Positions 7,969-17,244 of a stretch of DNA of 64,000 bases are shown piece by piece. Numbering within the stretch: position 1 is the first letter of the stretch; every line of letters starts with the position of its first letter. The notes beneath the pieces were generated by a model, which saw only the letters and a list, made by a program, of their open reading frames with translations, was not told the DNA's origin and did not search any database. The translations under genes were made by a program, and so were the position numbers. This stretch comes from an uncultured Clostridia bacterium (lineage in GTDB: Bacteria; Bacillota; Clostridia; UMGS1883), in assembly GCA_947626145.1 (NCBI GenBank), contig CANQRB010000001.1, positions 1-64,000 on the forward strand. Direction: 5' to 3'.

Positions 7969-9697
7969 GACTAAGACTTTGAGTAAAATTTTAAAATACA
8001 TAGGTATTTATAAGCTTTACCTTATATTTTCAACGCTTCTGGCGGCGGCCTCGGTGGGACTGACCCTCTATGTACCTATCCTTATCGGCGATGCAGTGGA
8101 TCTCGCGGTTGACAAAGGGCTTGTGGACTTCGAGGGCCTTGGGGTCATACTCCTAAGGATTGCCGTTGTTGTGGCGGTGACCGCCCTTTTGCAGTGGCTT
8201 ATGAACGTCTGCAACAACCGCCTGACCTATAATGTTGTCCGTGATGTCCGTCGGGACGCCTTTGCCAAAATCGAGATTTTACCCTTGAAATACATCGACT
8301 CTCATCCCACGGGCGAGATCGTGAGCCGCGTCATAGCCGACGTGGATCAATTCGCCGATGGCCTGCTCATGGGCTTTACCCAGCTTTTCACCGGCGTGGT
8401 GACCATTTTGGGAACCCTTGGCTTCATGCTCTCTATAAATGTTGGCATCTCTCTCGTCGTCATACTCATAACCCCCGTTTCCCTGTTTGTAGCGGCCTTT
8501 ATCGCGAAGATGACCTTCTCCATGTTCAAGCTCCAGAGCGAAACCCGGGGCGAACAGACCTCCCTTATAGACGAAATGGTGGGCAGCCAGAAGGTGGTGC
8601 AGGCCTTTGGCCGTCAGGCTCAGGTGCAGGAGGAATTTGACGGGATAAACGACAGGCTGGAGAAATGTTCCCTCCGCGCGGTGTTCTATTCTTCAATAAC
8701 CAACCCGGGCACACGGTTTGTCAACAGCCTTGTGTATACCGGAGTGGGTCTCACCGGCGCGATAGCGGCGCTTCGCGGCGGCATCAGCGTGGGCCAGCTG
8801 TCCTGCTTCCTCAGCTACGCCAACCAATATACCAAGCCCTTTAATGAGATTTCGGGCGTGGTGACCGAGCTCCAGAACGCTCTTGCCTGCGCCGCGCGGA
8901 TATTCGAGCTCATCGAGGAGGAACCTCAAATTCCCGAGCCGGAGAACGCCGTTGAACTTGCGGCTCCGGAGGGAAGCGTTGGCCTTGAGCACGTGAATTT
9001 CAGTTACGAGCCGAACCAGCGGCTTATTGAGGATATGAACCTGTCAGTGACCCCCGGCAGCCGTGTGGCCATAGTCGGGCCCACCGGCTGCGGCAAGACT
9101 ACGGTCATAAACCTGCTTATGCGCTTTTATGACCCTGTCAGCGGCAGGATAACCGTTGACGGGAACGATGTGCGGGACATCACCCGGGGCAGCCTTCGCC
9201 GGAGCTACGGCATGGTGCTTCAGGATACATGGCTCCGTGCCGGAACCGTGCGGGATAATATCGCCATGGCAAAGATCGACGCCTCCGAGGAGGAGATAAT
9301 TGCCGCTGCCAAGGCCAGCCATGCACACAGCTTTATCAAGCGGCTGCCCCAAGGCTATGACACCGTTATCGGCGAGGACGGCGGCGGCCTGAGTCAGGGC
9401 CAGAAGCAGCTTTTGTGCATAACGCGGGTCATGCTCTGTCTGCCGCCGATGCTCATACTGGACGAGGCCACATCCTCGATAGACACCAGAACGGAGCTGC
9501 GTATACAACGGGCCTTCGCCAAAATGATGGAGGGCCGCACAAGCTTTATTATAGCTCACCGACTGTCAACCATAATGGATGCGGACACCATACTTGTTAT
9601 GAAAGACGGCCATGTTATCGAGCAGGGCAGACATGACGAGCTGTTGGCAAAGGGCGGATTTTACGCCGACCTTTTTAACAGTCAGTATAATATATGA
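7958..9697 (+). CDS. ABC exporter half-transporter, catalytic-site subunit
   Basis: 579 residues with a six-helix membrane domain followed by an ATPase domain. Walker A is GPTGCGKTTV, Walker B is MLILDEATSSID with the catalytic Glu, and the switch is IIAHRLST with His. Its signature is altered to LSQGQ, so in a heterodimer the degenerate ATP site would be formed by this signature and the upstream partner's Walker motifs, as in BmrCD-type exporters. The ATG at 7958 overlaps the previous gene by 11 bases and follows AAAGGGGGAGAAGG. An upstream in-frame start at 7904 lacks such a site. No regulator gene is adjacent. Confidence 0.93.
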   Translation: MPSKTKTLSKILKYIGIYKLYLIFSTLLAAASVGLTLYVPILIGDAVDLAVDKGLVDFEGLGVILLRIAVVVAVTALLQWLMNVCNNRLTYNVVRDVRRDAFAKIEILPLKYIDSHPTGEIVSRVIADVDQFADGLLMGFTQLFTGVVTILGTLGFMLSINVGISLVVILITPVSLFVAAFIAKMTFSMFKLQSETRGEQTSLIDEMVGSQKVVQAFGRQAQVQEEFDGINDRLEKCSLRAVFYSSITNPGTRFVNSLVYTGVGLTGAIAALRGGISVGQLSCFLSYANQYTKPFNEISGVVTELQNALACAARIFELIEEEPQIPEPENAVELAAPEGSVGLEHVNFSYEPNQRLIEDMNLSVTPGSRVAIVGPTGCGKTTVINLLMRFYDPVSGRITVDGNDVRDITRGSLRRSYGMVLQDTWLRAGTVRDNIAMAKIDASEEEIIAAAKASHAHSFIKRLPQGYDTVIGEDGGGLSQGQKQLLCITRVMLCLPPMLILDEATSSIDTRTELRIQRAFAKMMEGRTSFIIAHRLSTIMDADTILVMKDGHVIEQGRHDELLAKGGFYADLFNSQYNI

Positions 9698-9731
9698 AAA
9701 CCGGGGCTTTTCAAAAAATTAAAAAAAACTC

Positions 9732-9760
9732 TTGACAAAACGAAAAAGCTGTTGTATAAT
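9732..9760 (+). promoter_or_regulatory. consensus sigma-A promoter of the ylxM-ffh operon
   Basis: TTGACA (9732-9737), 17 bases, TATAAT (9755-9760): an exact match to the consensus. Just downstream a 7-bp inverted repeat GTAAAGC/GCTTTAC (9770-9789) lies in the leader and may form a small hairpin before the ribosome site. Confidence 0.95.
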
Positions 9761-9804
9761 AGTCAAGGTGTAAAGCTGATAGGCTTTACAGGCGAGGTGC
9801 CGAG

Positions 9805-10152
9805 ATGGAAAAGGACTTAAAATACGGGATGCTGCTGGATCTGTACGGCGGTCTGCTGACTGAAAAGCAGGTTCTGGCTCTGGATTACTACTATAACAGC
9901 GACTACTCCCTTGCGGAAATTGCCGAGCTCATGGACATAACGCGCCAGGGCGTACGGGATTTTATCAAGAGGGGAGAGACGGTGCTGAACGACGCCGAGG
10001 CACGGCTGGGGCTGTACGGCAGGTTTGCCGGCCTTGAGAACATCCGGCGCTGGGCGGAGGAAATTTTGGAGCTCGGCGGCGGAAATGAGATAAACGTCCT
10101 CGCCGAACGCATAGTTAAGGAAACCGACAGTATCAGGAACGGAGAGAGATAA
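9805..10152 (+). CDS. ylxM: YlxM family DNA-binding/SRP-associated protein
   Basis: 115 residues of the UPF0122/YlxM family: a sigma-70 region 4-like helix-turn-helix (ALDYYYNSDYSLAEIAELMD, then TRQGVRDFIKRGE). YlxM genes almost always precede ffh, and in streptococci the protein associates with the signal recognition particle and modulates Ffh GTPase activity. The C-terminal part is a short helical region. Start ATG follows GAGGTG. Its stop overlaps the ffh start by one base (TAATG), which implies coupled translation. It is the first gene after a consensus promoter. Confidence 0.93.
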   Translation: MEKDLKYGMLLDLYGGLLTEKQVLALDYYYNSDYSLAEIAELMDITRQGVRDFIKRGETVLNDAEARLGLYGRFAGLENIRRWAEEILELGGGNEINVLAERIVKETDSIRNGER

Positions 10153-11483
10153 TGGCTTTTGAATCATTGGGCGAAAAGCTTCAGGAGACCTTCAAGCGGC
10201 TCAAAGGTCAGGGAGTCGTCTCCGAGAAGGATATAAAGGCCGCCATGAGAGAGGTGCGTATGGCTCTGCTTGAAGCCGACGTCAGCTTCAAGGTGGTCAA
10301 GGAATTTGAAAAGCGGGTCTTTGAAAAGGCCACCGGAGCCGAGGTCATGGAGAGCCTTACCCCCGGCCAGCAGATAATTAAAATAGTTCGGGACGAGCTG
10401 ACTTGGCTCATGGGCGGCGCTCAGGCGAAGCTCACCGTGTCGTCCAAGCCTCCGACGGTTTATATGTTGGTTGGGCTTCAAGGCGCGGGCAAGACCACTC
10501 ACGCCGCAAAGCTGGGCGGTCTGTTGAAAAAACAGGGAAAACGGGTGCTCCTTGTGGGCTGCGACGTTTACCGTCCCGCCGCCATAAAGCAGCTCCAGGT
10601 AGTGGGCGAGCAGATGGGTCTGGCGGTATACGCGGACTTTAAAACAAAGAGTCCGGTCAAAATAGCGGAGACGGCTGTGAAAAACTGCGACACTTCGCTT
10701 TATGACACGGTAATTCTCGACACCGCAGGCCGTCTGCATATCGACGAGGCCCTGATGGAAGAGCTTGCACAGATAAAGGAAAAGACTTCCCCCACCGAGA
10801 TACTGCTGGTGGTGGACGCCATGACCGGTCAGGACGCGGTGACGGTGGCCGGTACCTTTGACGATCAGCTTGGCATCGACGGCATAATCATGACCAAGCT
10901 GGACGGCGACACCAGAGGCGGCGCGGCCCTCAGCGTCCGCGCGGCTACAGGTAAGAGCATAAAGTTCGTGGGCGTGGGCGAGAAGCTTGGGGACATCGAG
11001 CCCTTCTACCCCGACCGAATGGCGTCGAGAGTGCTGGGAATGGGCGATATGCTTTCCCTTATCGACAAGGCTCAGGCCGCCATCGACGAAAAGAAGGCCG
11101 CCGAGCTGGAGCAAAAGCTTCGCTCTCAGCGGTTTGACTTTAACGACTATCTGGATCAGCTTAATCAGATGAAGAACATGGGCCCCCTTGAGAACATAAT
11201 GAGCCTGCTTCCCGGCGTCAACGCCAGTGCGCTGAAAAACGTGAAGGTGGATGACCGCCAGCTGGACCGAATACAGGCGATAATAACATCCATGACAAAG
11301 GAGGAGCGCCAGAAGCCGGAGATAATCAACGCCAGCAGGAAAAAGCGTATTGCCGCCGGCAGCGGCACCAGTATTCAGGATGTGAACAATCTCATGCGTC
11401 AGTTCGAGCAGATGCAGAAGATGATAAAGATGTTCTCAAATCCCAAAAAAATAAAAAAGATGAAGCTGCCGTTCAATATTTAG
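10152..11483 (+). CDS. ffh: signal recognition particle protein Ffh
   Basis: 443 residues, full length for SRP54. It binds 4.5S/6S-type SRP RNA and signal peptides of nascent membrane proteins, and delivers ribosomes to FtsY. The N-domain helices occupy about 1-90; the G domain has G1 GLQGAGKT (108-115), the DTAGR motif and TKLDGDTRGG; the methionine-rich M domain fills the last 130 residues (MRQFEQMQKMIKMF) and ends with a lysine-rich tail. It follows ylxM directly and precedes rpsP by 54 bases, the usual Firmicute order. Confidence 0.98.
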   Translation: MAFESLGEKLQETFKRLKGQGVVSEKDIKAAMREVRMALLEADVSFKVVKEFEKRVFEKATGAEVMESLTPGQQIIKIVRDELTWLMGGAQAKLTVSSKPPTVYMLVGLQGAGKTTHAAKLGGLLKKQGKRVLLVGCDVYRPAAIKQLQVVGEQMGLAVYADFKTKSPVKIAETAVKNCDTSLYDTVILDTAGRLHIDEALMEELAQIKEKTSPTEILLVVDAMTGQDAVTVAGTFDDQLGIDGIIMTKLDGDTRGGAALSVRAATGKSIKFVGVGEKLGDIEPFYPDRMASRVLGMGDMLSLIDKAQAAIDEKKAAELEQKLRSQRFDFNDYLDQLNQMKNMGPLENIMSLLPGVNASALKNVKVDDRQLDRIQAIITSMTKEERQKPEIINASRKKRIAAGSGTSIQDVNNLMRQFEQMQKMIKMFSNPKKIKKMKLPFNI

Positions 11484-11537
11484 TTAATAACAGTTAGTTA
11501 TTATATATCACATATCTTATACGGAGGTGTATTTAAC

Positions 11538-11780
11538 ATGGTAAAGATCAGACTTACAAGAATGGGCGCAAAGAAGAACCCCTTCTACAGAGTGGTTGTC
11601 GCGGATTCACGCTATCCCCGTGACGGCAGATTTATTGAGGAAATCGGTACTTATGATCCCCTCGCAAATCCCAGCAGGTTCACCGTTGACCGCGATAAGG
11701 TTAAGCAGTGGATGGCCAGCGGCGCTCAGCCCACCGACACTGTAAAGGCCCTTCTTAAGAAGCATGGCGTCATTGAGTAA
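11538..11780 (+). CDS. rpsP: 30S ribosomal protein S16
   Basis: 80 residues, typical bacterial length. Begins [18 protein letters not shown] and contains the [18 protein letters not shown] segment, both hallmarks of S16, an early-binding protein of the small subunit. A good ribosome site (GGAGGTG) lies 8 bases upstream. It is followed after 18 bases by khpA and shares the operon with ffh, rimM and trmD, tying it to 16S maturation. Confidence 0.98.
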   Translation: MVKIRLTRMGAKKNPFYRVVVADSRYPRDGRFIEEIGTYDPLANPSRFTVDRDKVKQWMASGAQPTDTVKALLKKHGVIE

Positions 11781-11798
11781 TTTGGAAGGAATGGTTAG

Positions 11799-12041
11799 AT
11801 GAAGGAGCTTCTTGAAGCTATAGTTAAGCCTCTTGTGGACAATCCCGATGAGGTGGTCATCACCGAAACCGAGAGTGAGAGCGGAGACGCGGTAGTTTAT
11901 TCCCTTCGGGTAGCTCAAAGCGACATGGGCAAGGTTATCGGCAAACAGGGCCGCATAGCCAAGGCCATAAGAACTGTCATGAAAAGCGCTTCCCGCCGTA
12001 TCGGCGACGGGAAAAAGGTTTCGGTCGACATACTCGACTAA
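11799..12041 (+). CDS. khpA: KH-domain RNA-binding protein KhpA
   Basis: 80-residue single KH domain protein (YlqC/KhpA). The RNA-binding GxxG loop is IGKQGRIAKAIRT. In other Firmicutes KhpA pairs with KhpB (EloR/Jag) and affects cell elongation and sRNA binding. It sits between rpsP and rimM as usual. GGAAGG precedes the ATG. A strong hairpin begins five bases after its stop, so transcription into rimM is probably partly interrupted here. Confidence 0.95.
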   Translation: MKELLEAIVKPLVDNPDEVVITETESESGDAVVYSLRVAQSDMGKVIGKQGRIAKAIRTVMKSASRRIGDGKKVSVDILD

Positions 12042-12046
12042 AGTTT

Positions 12047-12072
12047 AAAGGGCTTGTAAAACAAGCCCTTTT
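12047..12072 (+). terminator. hairpin after khpA
   Basis: Perfect 11-bp stem AAAGGGCTTGT / ACAAGCCCTTT with an AAA loop, ending in TTTT. The short T-tract makes it a moderate intrinsic terminator or attenuator inside the ffh-trmD cluster. Confidence 0.7.
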
Positions 12073-12246
12073 AGCTTGTCGAAAGGGTTCGACAAGCTTC
12101 GCGGGGACACCCCCACGGTTTTCCCCGCGGCGCCCCTTTCCGCGTCGGGCGCTTTCGCTTACGGAATATAATTTTTATTGCGATAAAAATTATATTCCTA
12201 CCCCGACTAAGGTATGAAATTCCGGGTACATGCCCCGGAATTTCAT
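12073..12246. repeat. multi-hairpin palindromic element between khpA and rimM
   Basis: Four inverted repeats stand one after another in about 175 bases: 12073-12098 (11 bp, loop AGGG), 12100-12129 (8 bp, CGCGGGGA arms), 12163-12198 (perfect 16 bp, loop TGCG) and 12214-12246 (13 bp, ATGAAATTCCGGG arms). No plausible gene fits. The pattern looks like a dispersed intergenic palindrome unit rather than a terminator, but only one copy is in the window. From 12247 to 12343 there is an AT-rich stretch with a weak promoter-like TTGACT (12259-12264) and the rimM ribosome site. Confidence 0.65.
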
Positions 12247-12343
12247 GAATTTTACTTTTTGACTGTATAGACCGCATATTTAATTCTTTATAGTCTTAAA
12301 GGACTTGTCTTGCAATTCATAATAGTATTTGTGAGGTGTTCTT

Positions 12344-12847
12344 ATGATATACGTGCTTAAAATCGTCAATACCCATGGGGTGAAGGGCGAGGTAAAGGCC
12401 CTGCATTACACTGACGGCGAAGAATTTTTTGAAAACGTGGACACTCTGTATTCCAAGGACGGCAAAAAAGCGTATGTGATCCAAAATTGGCGCTTCCACA
12501 AGGGAGCTGTGCTACTTAAGCTTGAGGGCGTGGACGATATGGACGCCGCCGAGCTGCTCCGGGGCGTTGAGCTTTACGCCAGGGAGGAGGATCTGCCGGA
12601 GCTCCCAGACGGGCGTTACTATTATTTTCAGCTCATCGGTCTTAACGCCGTGCTGGAAAACGGCGAAGTTGTCGGCCGCGTTGCCGATGTTGTGGAAAGC
12701 GCCGGCCGTGAGCTGTTGGAAATTGCCCTCCCCGGCGGAAAAAAGTGTCTTATTCCCAAGTGCGACGCTTTTGTCGGCCCTGTTGATCTGGAGAAGAAGC
12801 AGGTGTTAATCACCCCCATCGAAGGACTGATAGACGATGAAATTTAG
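12344..12847 (+). CDS. rimM: ribosome maturation factor RimM
   Basis: 167 residues with the RimM N-terminal beta-barrel (IVNTHGVKGEVKALHYTD) and the C-terminal PRC-barrel half (YYYFQLIGLNAV, then KKCLIPKCDAFV and EGLIDDEI at the end). RimM binds S19 and assists maturation of the 30S head and 16S 3' domain. The ATG follows GTGAGGTG. It overlaps trmD by 11 bases, so the pair is coupled. Normal length for the family. Confidence 0.97.
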   Translation: MIYVLKIVNTHGVKGEVKALHYTDGEEFFENVDTLYSKDGKKAYVIQNWRFHKGAVLLKLEGVDDMDAAELLRGVELYAREEDLPELPDGRYYYFQLIGLNAVLENGEVVGRVADVVESAGRELLEIALPGGKKCLIPKCDAFVGPVDLEKKQVLITPIEGLIDDEI

Positions 12848-13550
12848 CGTTCTCACTCTTTTTCCGGAGATGTTTGATATATTAAGGACCTCTGTTCTGG
12901 GTAAAGCCATTGAAAACGGTATAGTGCAGGTGGACTGCGTGAACATACGGGACTTCTCCAAGGACAAGCACCGCCATGTTGACGACTATCCATACGGAGC
13001 CGGAGGCGGAATGGTCATGCAGCCCGGGCCGATTTACGACGCATGGAAGTCCGTGGCCGGAGAGGACAGGCCGTTGGTGGTCTATATGTCGCCCCAGGGC
13101 CGCCCCTTTAATCAAAAGCTGGCCCGTGACCTGAGCCGTGAGGAGCACATCGTGGTGCTCTGCGGCCACTATGAGGGAGTGGATCAGCGAGTTTTAGATG
13201 AAATAGTGGATATGGAAGTTTCCATAGGCGACTATGTGCTTACCGGCGGGGAGCTGCCGGCCATGGTGATGATAGACAGCGTGAGCCGAATGGTGACCGG
13301 AGTGCTGGACAGTCAGGAGACCGCTTCCGAGGAGAGCCATTACAGCGGACTGTTGGAATATCCCCAATATACCCGTCCTCCGGAGTTTATGGGCCGGACT
13401 GTGCCGGAGGTGCTGCTGGGCGGCAACCACAGAGATATACGGCGCTGGCGGCGCGAAAAGTCCCTTGAGGCGACATGGCGCAAACGGCCCGATATGCTGG
13501 AAAGGGCCGTGCTTACGGACAGTGATCGGGAGTTCTTGAAGAAGCTGTGA
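12837..13550 (+). CDS. trmD: tRNA (guanine-N1)-methyltransferase TrmD
   Basis: 237 residues, the usual TrmD length. It methylates G37 of tRNAs read next to a G36, using SAM, and prevents +1 frameshifts. Family motifs visible are FPEMFDILRTSVLGKAIENG at the start, DDYPYGAGGGMVM, the trefoil-knot SAM site (LCGHYEGVDQRV, SIGDYVLTGGELPA) and the C-terminal YTRPPEFMGR and GNHRDIRRWRREKS. In most Firmicutes rplS follows; here it does not, and the operon ends at this gene. Confidence 0.98.
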   Translation: MKFSVLTLFPEMFDILRTSVLGKAIENGIVQVDCVNIRDFSKDKHRHVDDYPYGAGGGMVMQPGPIYDAWKSVAGEDRPLVVYMSPQGRPFNQKLARDLSREEHIVVLCGHYEGVDQRVLDEIVDMEVSIGDYVLTGGELPAMVMIDSVSRMVTGVLDSQETASEESHYSGLLEYPQYTRPPEFMGRTVPEVLLGGNHRDIRRWRREKSLEATWRKRPDMLERAVLTDSDREFLKKL

Positions 13551-13570
13551 AAGAACCTATTATGTTTTTT

Positions 13571-13598
13571 CGGCGGGACGGCGTATGCCGTCCCGCCG
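13571..13598. other. 12-bp hairpin after trmD
   Basis: CGGCGGGACGGC and its complement around a GTAT loop. T bases lie before it and A bases after it on the plus strand, so it lacks the T-tail of an intrinsic terminator for trmD; it may still pause transcription or protect the 3' end. Confidence 0.6.
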
Positions 13599-13622
13599 CC
13601 TGTAAAAAAATAAAAAAAGCTC

Positions 13623-13651
13623 TTGACAAGACTTTCTCACTGTGCTATACT
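13623..13651 (+). promoter_or_regulatory. sigma-A promoter of the GH43 gene
   Basis: TTGACA (13623-13628), 17 bases, TATACT (13646-13651), followed by GGAAGG at 13671 and the ATG at 13686. Confidence 0.9.
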
Positions 13652-13685
13652 TCCCTTAAATTAAAACTACGGAAGGATGATTTTT

Positions 13686-15038
13686 ATGCCTACATATAAA
13701 AACGGTCAGATTGTGACCGATACCGACGGCAACATTATGCACTGCCATGGGGCGGGTATACTGGAGCATGACGGCTGGTACTATTTGTTCGGCGAGGATC
13801 GGCGCGACCGCCGCCGCGTTTCCTGCTACCGCAGCAAGGATCTTGTAAACTGGGAGTTCCGCAATATCTGCCTTACCCTTGACAGCGAGACCGGGCGCCA
13901 CTATGTCCGCACCGACCTTCGTCTTGCGCCCAGGAACAGCGGCCCCATGACTCCCGAGGAGGCCGCCGCCATCAGTATGCAGCCCATCGGCCACCGTGGC
14001 GCAAATATTGAGCGTCCCAAGATTCTCTACTGCGAGGCTACCGGAAAGTTCGTAATGTGGATGCACTTCGAGAACGGCCGCGATTACAACGCAGCCCGCT
14101 GCGCCGTGGCGGTATGCGATACCGTTGACGGAGATTATACATATCTTGGCAGCTTTAACCCTGTGGGCAATATGAGCCGCGACTGTACGCTCTATAAGGA
14201 CGATGACGGAACCGCCTACTTCATTTCTTCTGCCAGAGACAACGCCGACATGATAGTTTACCGCCTCAGCGAGGATTATCTCACCGTGGCGGAGCAGGTA
14301 AAAACTCTTTGGCCCGGCCAGTTCCGTGAGGCCCCCGTGGTTCTGAAGGAGAACGGAAAATACTATATGTTTACCAGCCGCTGCACCGGCTGGAACCCCA
14401 ATCAGGGCGGCTATGCCGTGGCCGACGCCATCGACGGCCGTTGGAGCGCCATTCGCCCCTTCGGTAATGAAACCACCTTCAACACTCAGCCCACGGCGGC
14501 GGTAAAGGTGGGGGAGACCTGGCTCTATATCGGCGACCGCTGGGATCCGTCGGACTATTTGAATTCCACAATAGTTTATCTGCCCCTGAAGTTTGACGGC
14601 GAAAGCTGCTCGGCCGATTGGGCCGACGAGGTGACCATAGAGGACGGCAATGTGACCGCTTCGGCCGGTGCGGACATAAAGGATGTGCGCATAATGCTGC
14701 CGGGGTGCAGCGAATACCTGAGCGGCGACGGCTATAACGTGTTCACCAAAAAGCTGGGCTATGCGGACAAAAACCTCCTCTGGCTCGTGGAGGAAGAGGA
14801 GGACTGTGTTCTTATTAAGCATAAGGAGAGCGGAAAGTATCTCAGCGGCGACGGCATCCTTGACAACTATGTCAAGGGCGAGGAAAGACTGCTGTGGAAG
14901 CTGGAGGACTCCGACGAGGGCAAACTCTTTATCAACCGCCGCACCGGAAAGTCGCTTCTCGTGTTTGGCCGCAGGGTGGTGCTCACTGATAAAAACGACC
15001 GGCATTTTGGCGGATTTACCATTGTAAAAAATTATTAA
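13686..15038 (+). CDS. intracellular family 43 glycosidase with C-terminal trefoil-like region
   Basis: 450 residues without a signal peptide. The first 310 residues form a five-bladed propeller of the GH43 type, closest in motif layout to exo-beta-1,3-galactanase-like members: [47 protein letters not shown] and [19 protein letters not shown], the last holding the probable acid Glu. The final 120 residues contain two related YLSGDG units and could be a beta-trefoil-like binding module. The ATG at 13686 is preferred to 13677, which would lie on the ribosome site. It would cleave short galactan- or arabinan-type oligosaccharides in the cytoplasm; substrate is inference. Its end overlaps the convergent queA end by 4 bases. 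Confidence 0.82.
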   Translation: MPTYKNGQIVTDTDGNIMHCHGAGILEHDGWYYLFGEDRRDRRRVSCYRSKDLVNWEFRNICLTLDSETGRHYVRTDLRLAPRNSGPMTPEEAAAISMQPIGHRGANIERPKILYCEATGKFVMWMHFENGRDYNAARCAVAVCDTVDGDYTYLGSFNPVGNMSRDCTLYKDDDGTAYFISSARDNADMIVYRLSEDYLTVAEQVKTLWPGQFREAPVVLKENGKYYMFTSRCTGWNPNQGGYAVADAIDGRWSAIRPFGNETTFNTQPTAAVKVGETWLYIGDRWDPSDYLNSTIVYLPLKFDGESCSADWADEVTIEDGNVTASAGADIKDVRIMLPGCSEYLSGDGYNVFTKKLGYADKNLLWLVEEEEDCVLIKHKESGKYLSGDGILDNYVKGEERLLWKLEDSDEGKLFINRRTGKSLLVFGRRVVLTDKNDRHFGGFTIVKNY

Positions 15039-16063
15039 TCACCGATAAACATGGCGTCGCCGAAGGAAAAGAAACGGTATTTTTCCTCCACTGCGTGACG
15101 GTAGGCGACCAGCACCTGTTCCCGTCCGGCCAGGGCGCTGACAAGCATTATCAGCGTGGATTTCGGCAGGTGGAAATTGGTGATAAGACAGTCTGTCAGC
15201 TTGAATTTGTAGCCGGGATAAATGAATATGTCAGTGCTGCCGCTGCCGGAAAGGAGCTTTCCGTCGACGGCGGCGCTTTCTATTGTGCGGCAGCTGGTGG
15301 TGCCCACACAGATGATCCGCCCTCCGGCGGCCCGTGCGGAGTTGACCGTTTCGGCCGCCTCGGGGGAAACGCTGTAGACCTCGGAGTGCATTTTGTGCTC
15401 CTCCACATTGTCCACCTTTACGGGACGGAAGGTGCCCAGCCCAACGTGCAGGGTGACAAAGGCGATTTTTACGCCCATTTCCCTTATCTCGTCCAGCAGC
15501 TCCTCCGTAAAGTGCAGGCCGGCGGTGGGGGCGGCGGCGCTGCCCCGGTTCACGGAATAGACGGTCTGATAACGCTCTTTATCCTCCAGCTTCTCGGTGA
15601 TATAGGGAGGGAGGGGCATTTCGCCAAGCTCGTCCAGCACATTCTCAAACAGCCCGTCATATTCAAATTTCACTCTTCTGCCGCCGTCGGCGGTTACTTC
15701 CAGTATTTCGGCGGTCAGCTTTCCGTCGCCGAACTCGAACCTCGCCCCCGGCATGGCCTTTCGCCCGGGTCGGAGTATGACTTCCCACTCGTCGCCGGTG
15801 AGGCGCTTCAAAAGCAAAAACTCGATGGCTCCGCCGGTGGGAATTTTTTTGCCGTACAGTCGGGCGGGAATGACCCTTGTGTCGTTGAGCACAAGGCAGT
15901 CGCCCGGGCGGAGATAATTTTTTATGTTCTTAAAGCTGTCGTCTTTAAATTGGCCTGTGTTTTTGTTCAAGACCAGAAGCCGTGAGGCGCTCCTGTCCTC
16001 CAAGGGATGCTGCGCTATAAGCTCCTGCGGCAGGACGTAGTCAAAATCTTCTGTTGAAAGCAT
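15035..16063 (-). CDS. queA: tRNA preQ1(34) S-adenosylmethionine ribosyltransferase-isomerase QueA
   Basis: 342 residues, normal for QueA, which transfers and isomerises the ribosyl group of SAM to preQ1 in the wobble position of Asp, Asn, His and Tyr tRNAs, giving epoxyqueuosine. Diagnostic segments are [20 protein letters not shown] at the start, [30 protein letters not shown] and the C-terminal [18 protein letters not shown]. The start lies 4 bases after the stop of the upstream GH43 gene, so the two are probably co-transcribed. No other queuosine genes are in the window. A preQ1 riboswitch was not seen. Confidence 0.97.
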   Translation of the reverse strand: MLSTEDFDYVLPQELIAQHPLEDRSASRLLVLNKNTGQFKDDSFKNIKNYLRPGDCLVLNDTRVIPARLYGKKIPTGGAIEFLLLKRLTGDEWEVILRPGRKAMPGARFEFGDGKLTAEILEVTADGGRRVKFEYDGLFENVLDELGEMPLPPYITEKLEDKERYQTVYSVNRGSAAAPTAGLHFTEELLDEIREMGVKIAFVTLHVGLGTFRPVKVDNVEEHKMHSEVYSVSPEAAETVNSARAAGGRIICVGTTSCRTIESAAVDGKLLSGSGSTDIFIYPGYKFKLTDCLITNFHLPKSTLIMLVSALAGREQVLVAYRHAVEEKYRFFSFGDAMFIGD

Positions 16064-16067
16064 GGGT

Positions 16068-17225
16068 TCAGCCTCCTGTTTTAACGGGCTCCGTAATGCC
16101 CTTTAGTGTCGCGAGTACAGGCTTTATCCTGTTGTTTTTGTCAAATTCCAGCCGGTCAAGGGCCACTTCCCGGTGGCTGCCGGCGTAGAAGCCGCCCCCG
16201 ACATTGACCGTTGTGGGAATGTTGAACCGGTGATAGCAGATGTACCAGTCGTCGGTGCCTGGCACGTTAAGTATGCTGTGGTGGCCGGTGCATTGGATGC
16301 GGCTGTCGTCGGTGAAGTCCTGCGAAAGTATTATGTCGCAGCCCGACGGTCTTTCGGTGGGGGAGTCGGCCACGCCGCAGCGCACACAATAGTCCGGATT
16401 TTCCGTATTGCCCTCGCTCCATGTGAAGTGGTATTTTCCTCCGCGCTTCACCACGAAAATCGCCTCGGTGAAGTGATCGGGGGTTATTTTTTTGATTTCG
16501 CCGTCAAAGGACATCATATCCTCGCCGAGCTTTGCCACATAGAGCTGACCGTTGCCCCAGAACAGGTATGGGGTGCCATCGTCGTCGATGAAAACCTGAG
16601 AGTCTATCATTTGGCCCTCGAGGATGCCGCCGGGCATTAATGGTTCGCCTTTGTCAACAAACGGCCCGTTTGGACTGTCAGCCACCGCCACCGCCAGATC
16701 CTTGTGGCCGTTGACTTTGTTGCCGCTGCTGTAATAGAAGTAATATTTCCCGTTGCGCTGTACCGCGGTGGGGGCCCAGCCGTAAACGCCCAAGCTCCAT
16801 GGCACGTCCTTCAGGTCAAGAATGACGCCCTCATCCTTCCAATGAACCAAATCTTCGGAGGAAAAGGCCTTGAAGTATGTGCTCTTCCAGCCGGAAACTC
16901 CGTCAGTGGTGGGGTATATGTAGTATTTTCCGTCCATTACGGTAATGTTTGGGTCGCCGAAAAGGCCGTACTGCCCCAGCAGGCTGTTGCCCCATTCCAC
17001 GGCCGAGATGGTCCAGTCCTCTCCGCCGAGGTTTACCGTCTCGGGAACGGAAAGGTCAGTCCCGCAGGGGAGTGAAATTCTTTCTCCGCCGTCCAGCTCG
17101 AACACGGGGCGGATTTCTCCGGTATGTCCCGGCACCACCGCCAGTTGAACGGCGTGCTTTTCCGGGTCGATGATGTTGTTGAAGGTCTTGATATATTCGC
17201 CGGTCACGGCCATGATGGTTGACAT
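16068..17225 (-). CDS. intracellular family 43 glycosidase
   Basis: 385 residues, no signal peptide. After an N-terminal beta region of about 85 residues comes the GH43 propeller with its three expected acids: the base Asp in [13 protein letters not shown], the pKa-tuning Asp in [19 protein letters not shown], and the acid Glu in [20 protein letters not shown]. Family members cut arabinan or xylan side chains; the exact substrate is not predictable. ATG 17225 is selected because AGGAGA lies 8 bases upstream; longer in-frame starts would run through a hairpin. It lies between clpX and queA and appears to share a transcript with queA. With the GH43 at 13686 it brackets queA, an accessory insertion among housekeeping genes. 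Confidence 0.85.
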   Translation of the reverse strand: MSTIMAVTGEYIKTFNNIIDPEKHAVQLAVVPGHTGEIRPVFELDGGERISLPCGTDLSVPETVNLGGEDWTISAVEWGNSLLGQYGLFGDPNITVMDGKYYIYPTTDGVSGWKSTYFKAFSSEDLVHWKDEGVILDLKDVPWSLGVYGWAPTAVQRNGKYYFYYSSGNKVNGHKDLAVAVADSPNGPFVDKGEPLMPGGILEGQMIDSQVFIDDDGTPYLFWGNGQLYVAKLGEDMMSFDGEIKKITPDHFTEAIFVVKRGGKYHFTWSEGNTENPDYCVRCGVADSPTERPSGCDIILSQDFTDDSRIQCTGHHSILNVPGTDDWYICYHRFNIPTTVNVGGGFYAGSHREVALDRLEFDKNNRIKPVLATLKGITEPVKTGG

Positions 17226-17244
17226 AATTATTCTCCTTGTGATA

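Noticed and set aside
12088-12100. tRNA T-loop-like TTCGA sequence
   Set aside because: It is one arm of an 11-bp palindrome; no acceptor or anticodon stem could be built around it. No tRNA was recognised elsewhere.
12071-12277. 68-codon minus-strand frame in the khpA-rimM gap
   Set aside because: It runs through the four palindromes and has no ribosome site; the palindromes explain the sequence better.
13571-13598. Intrinsic terminator for trmD
   Set aside because: The stem is strong, but T bases lie on the wrong side and A bases follow, so only a hairpin is claimed.
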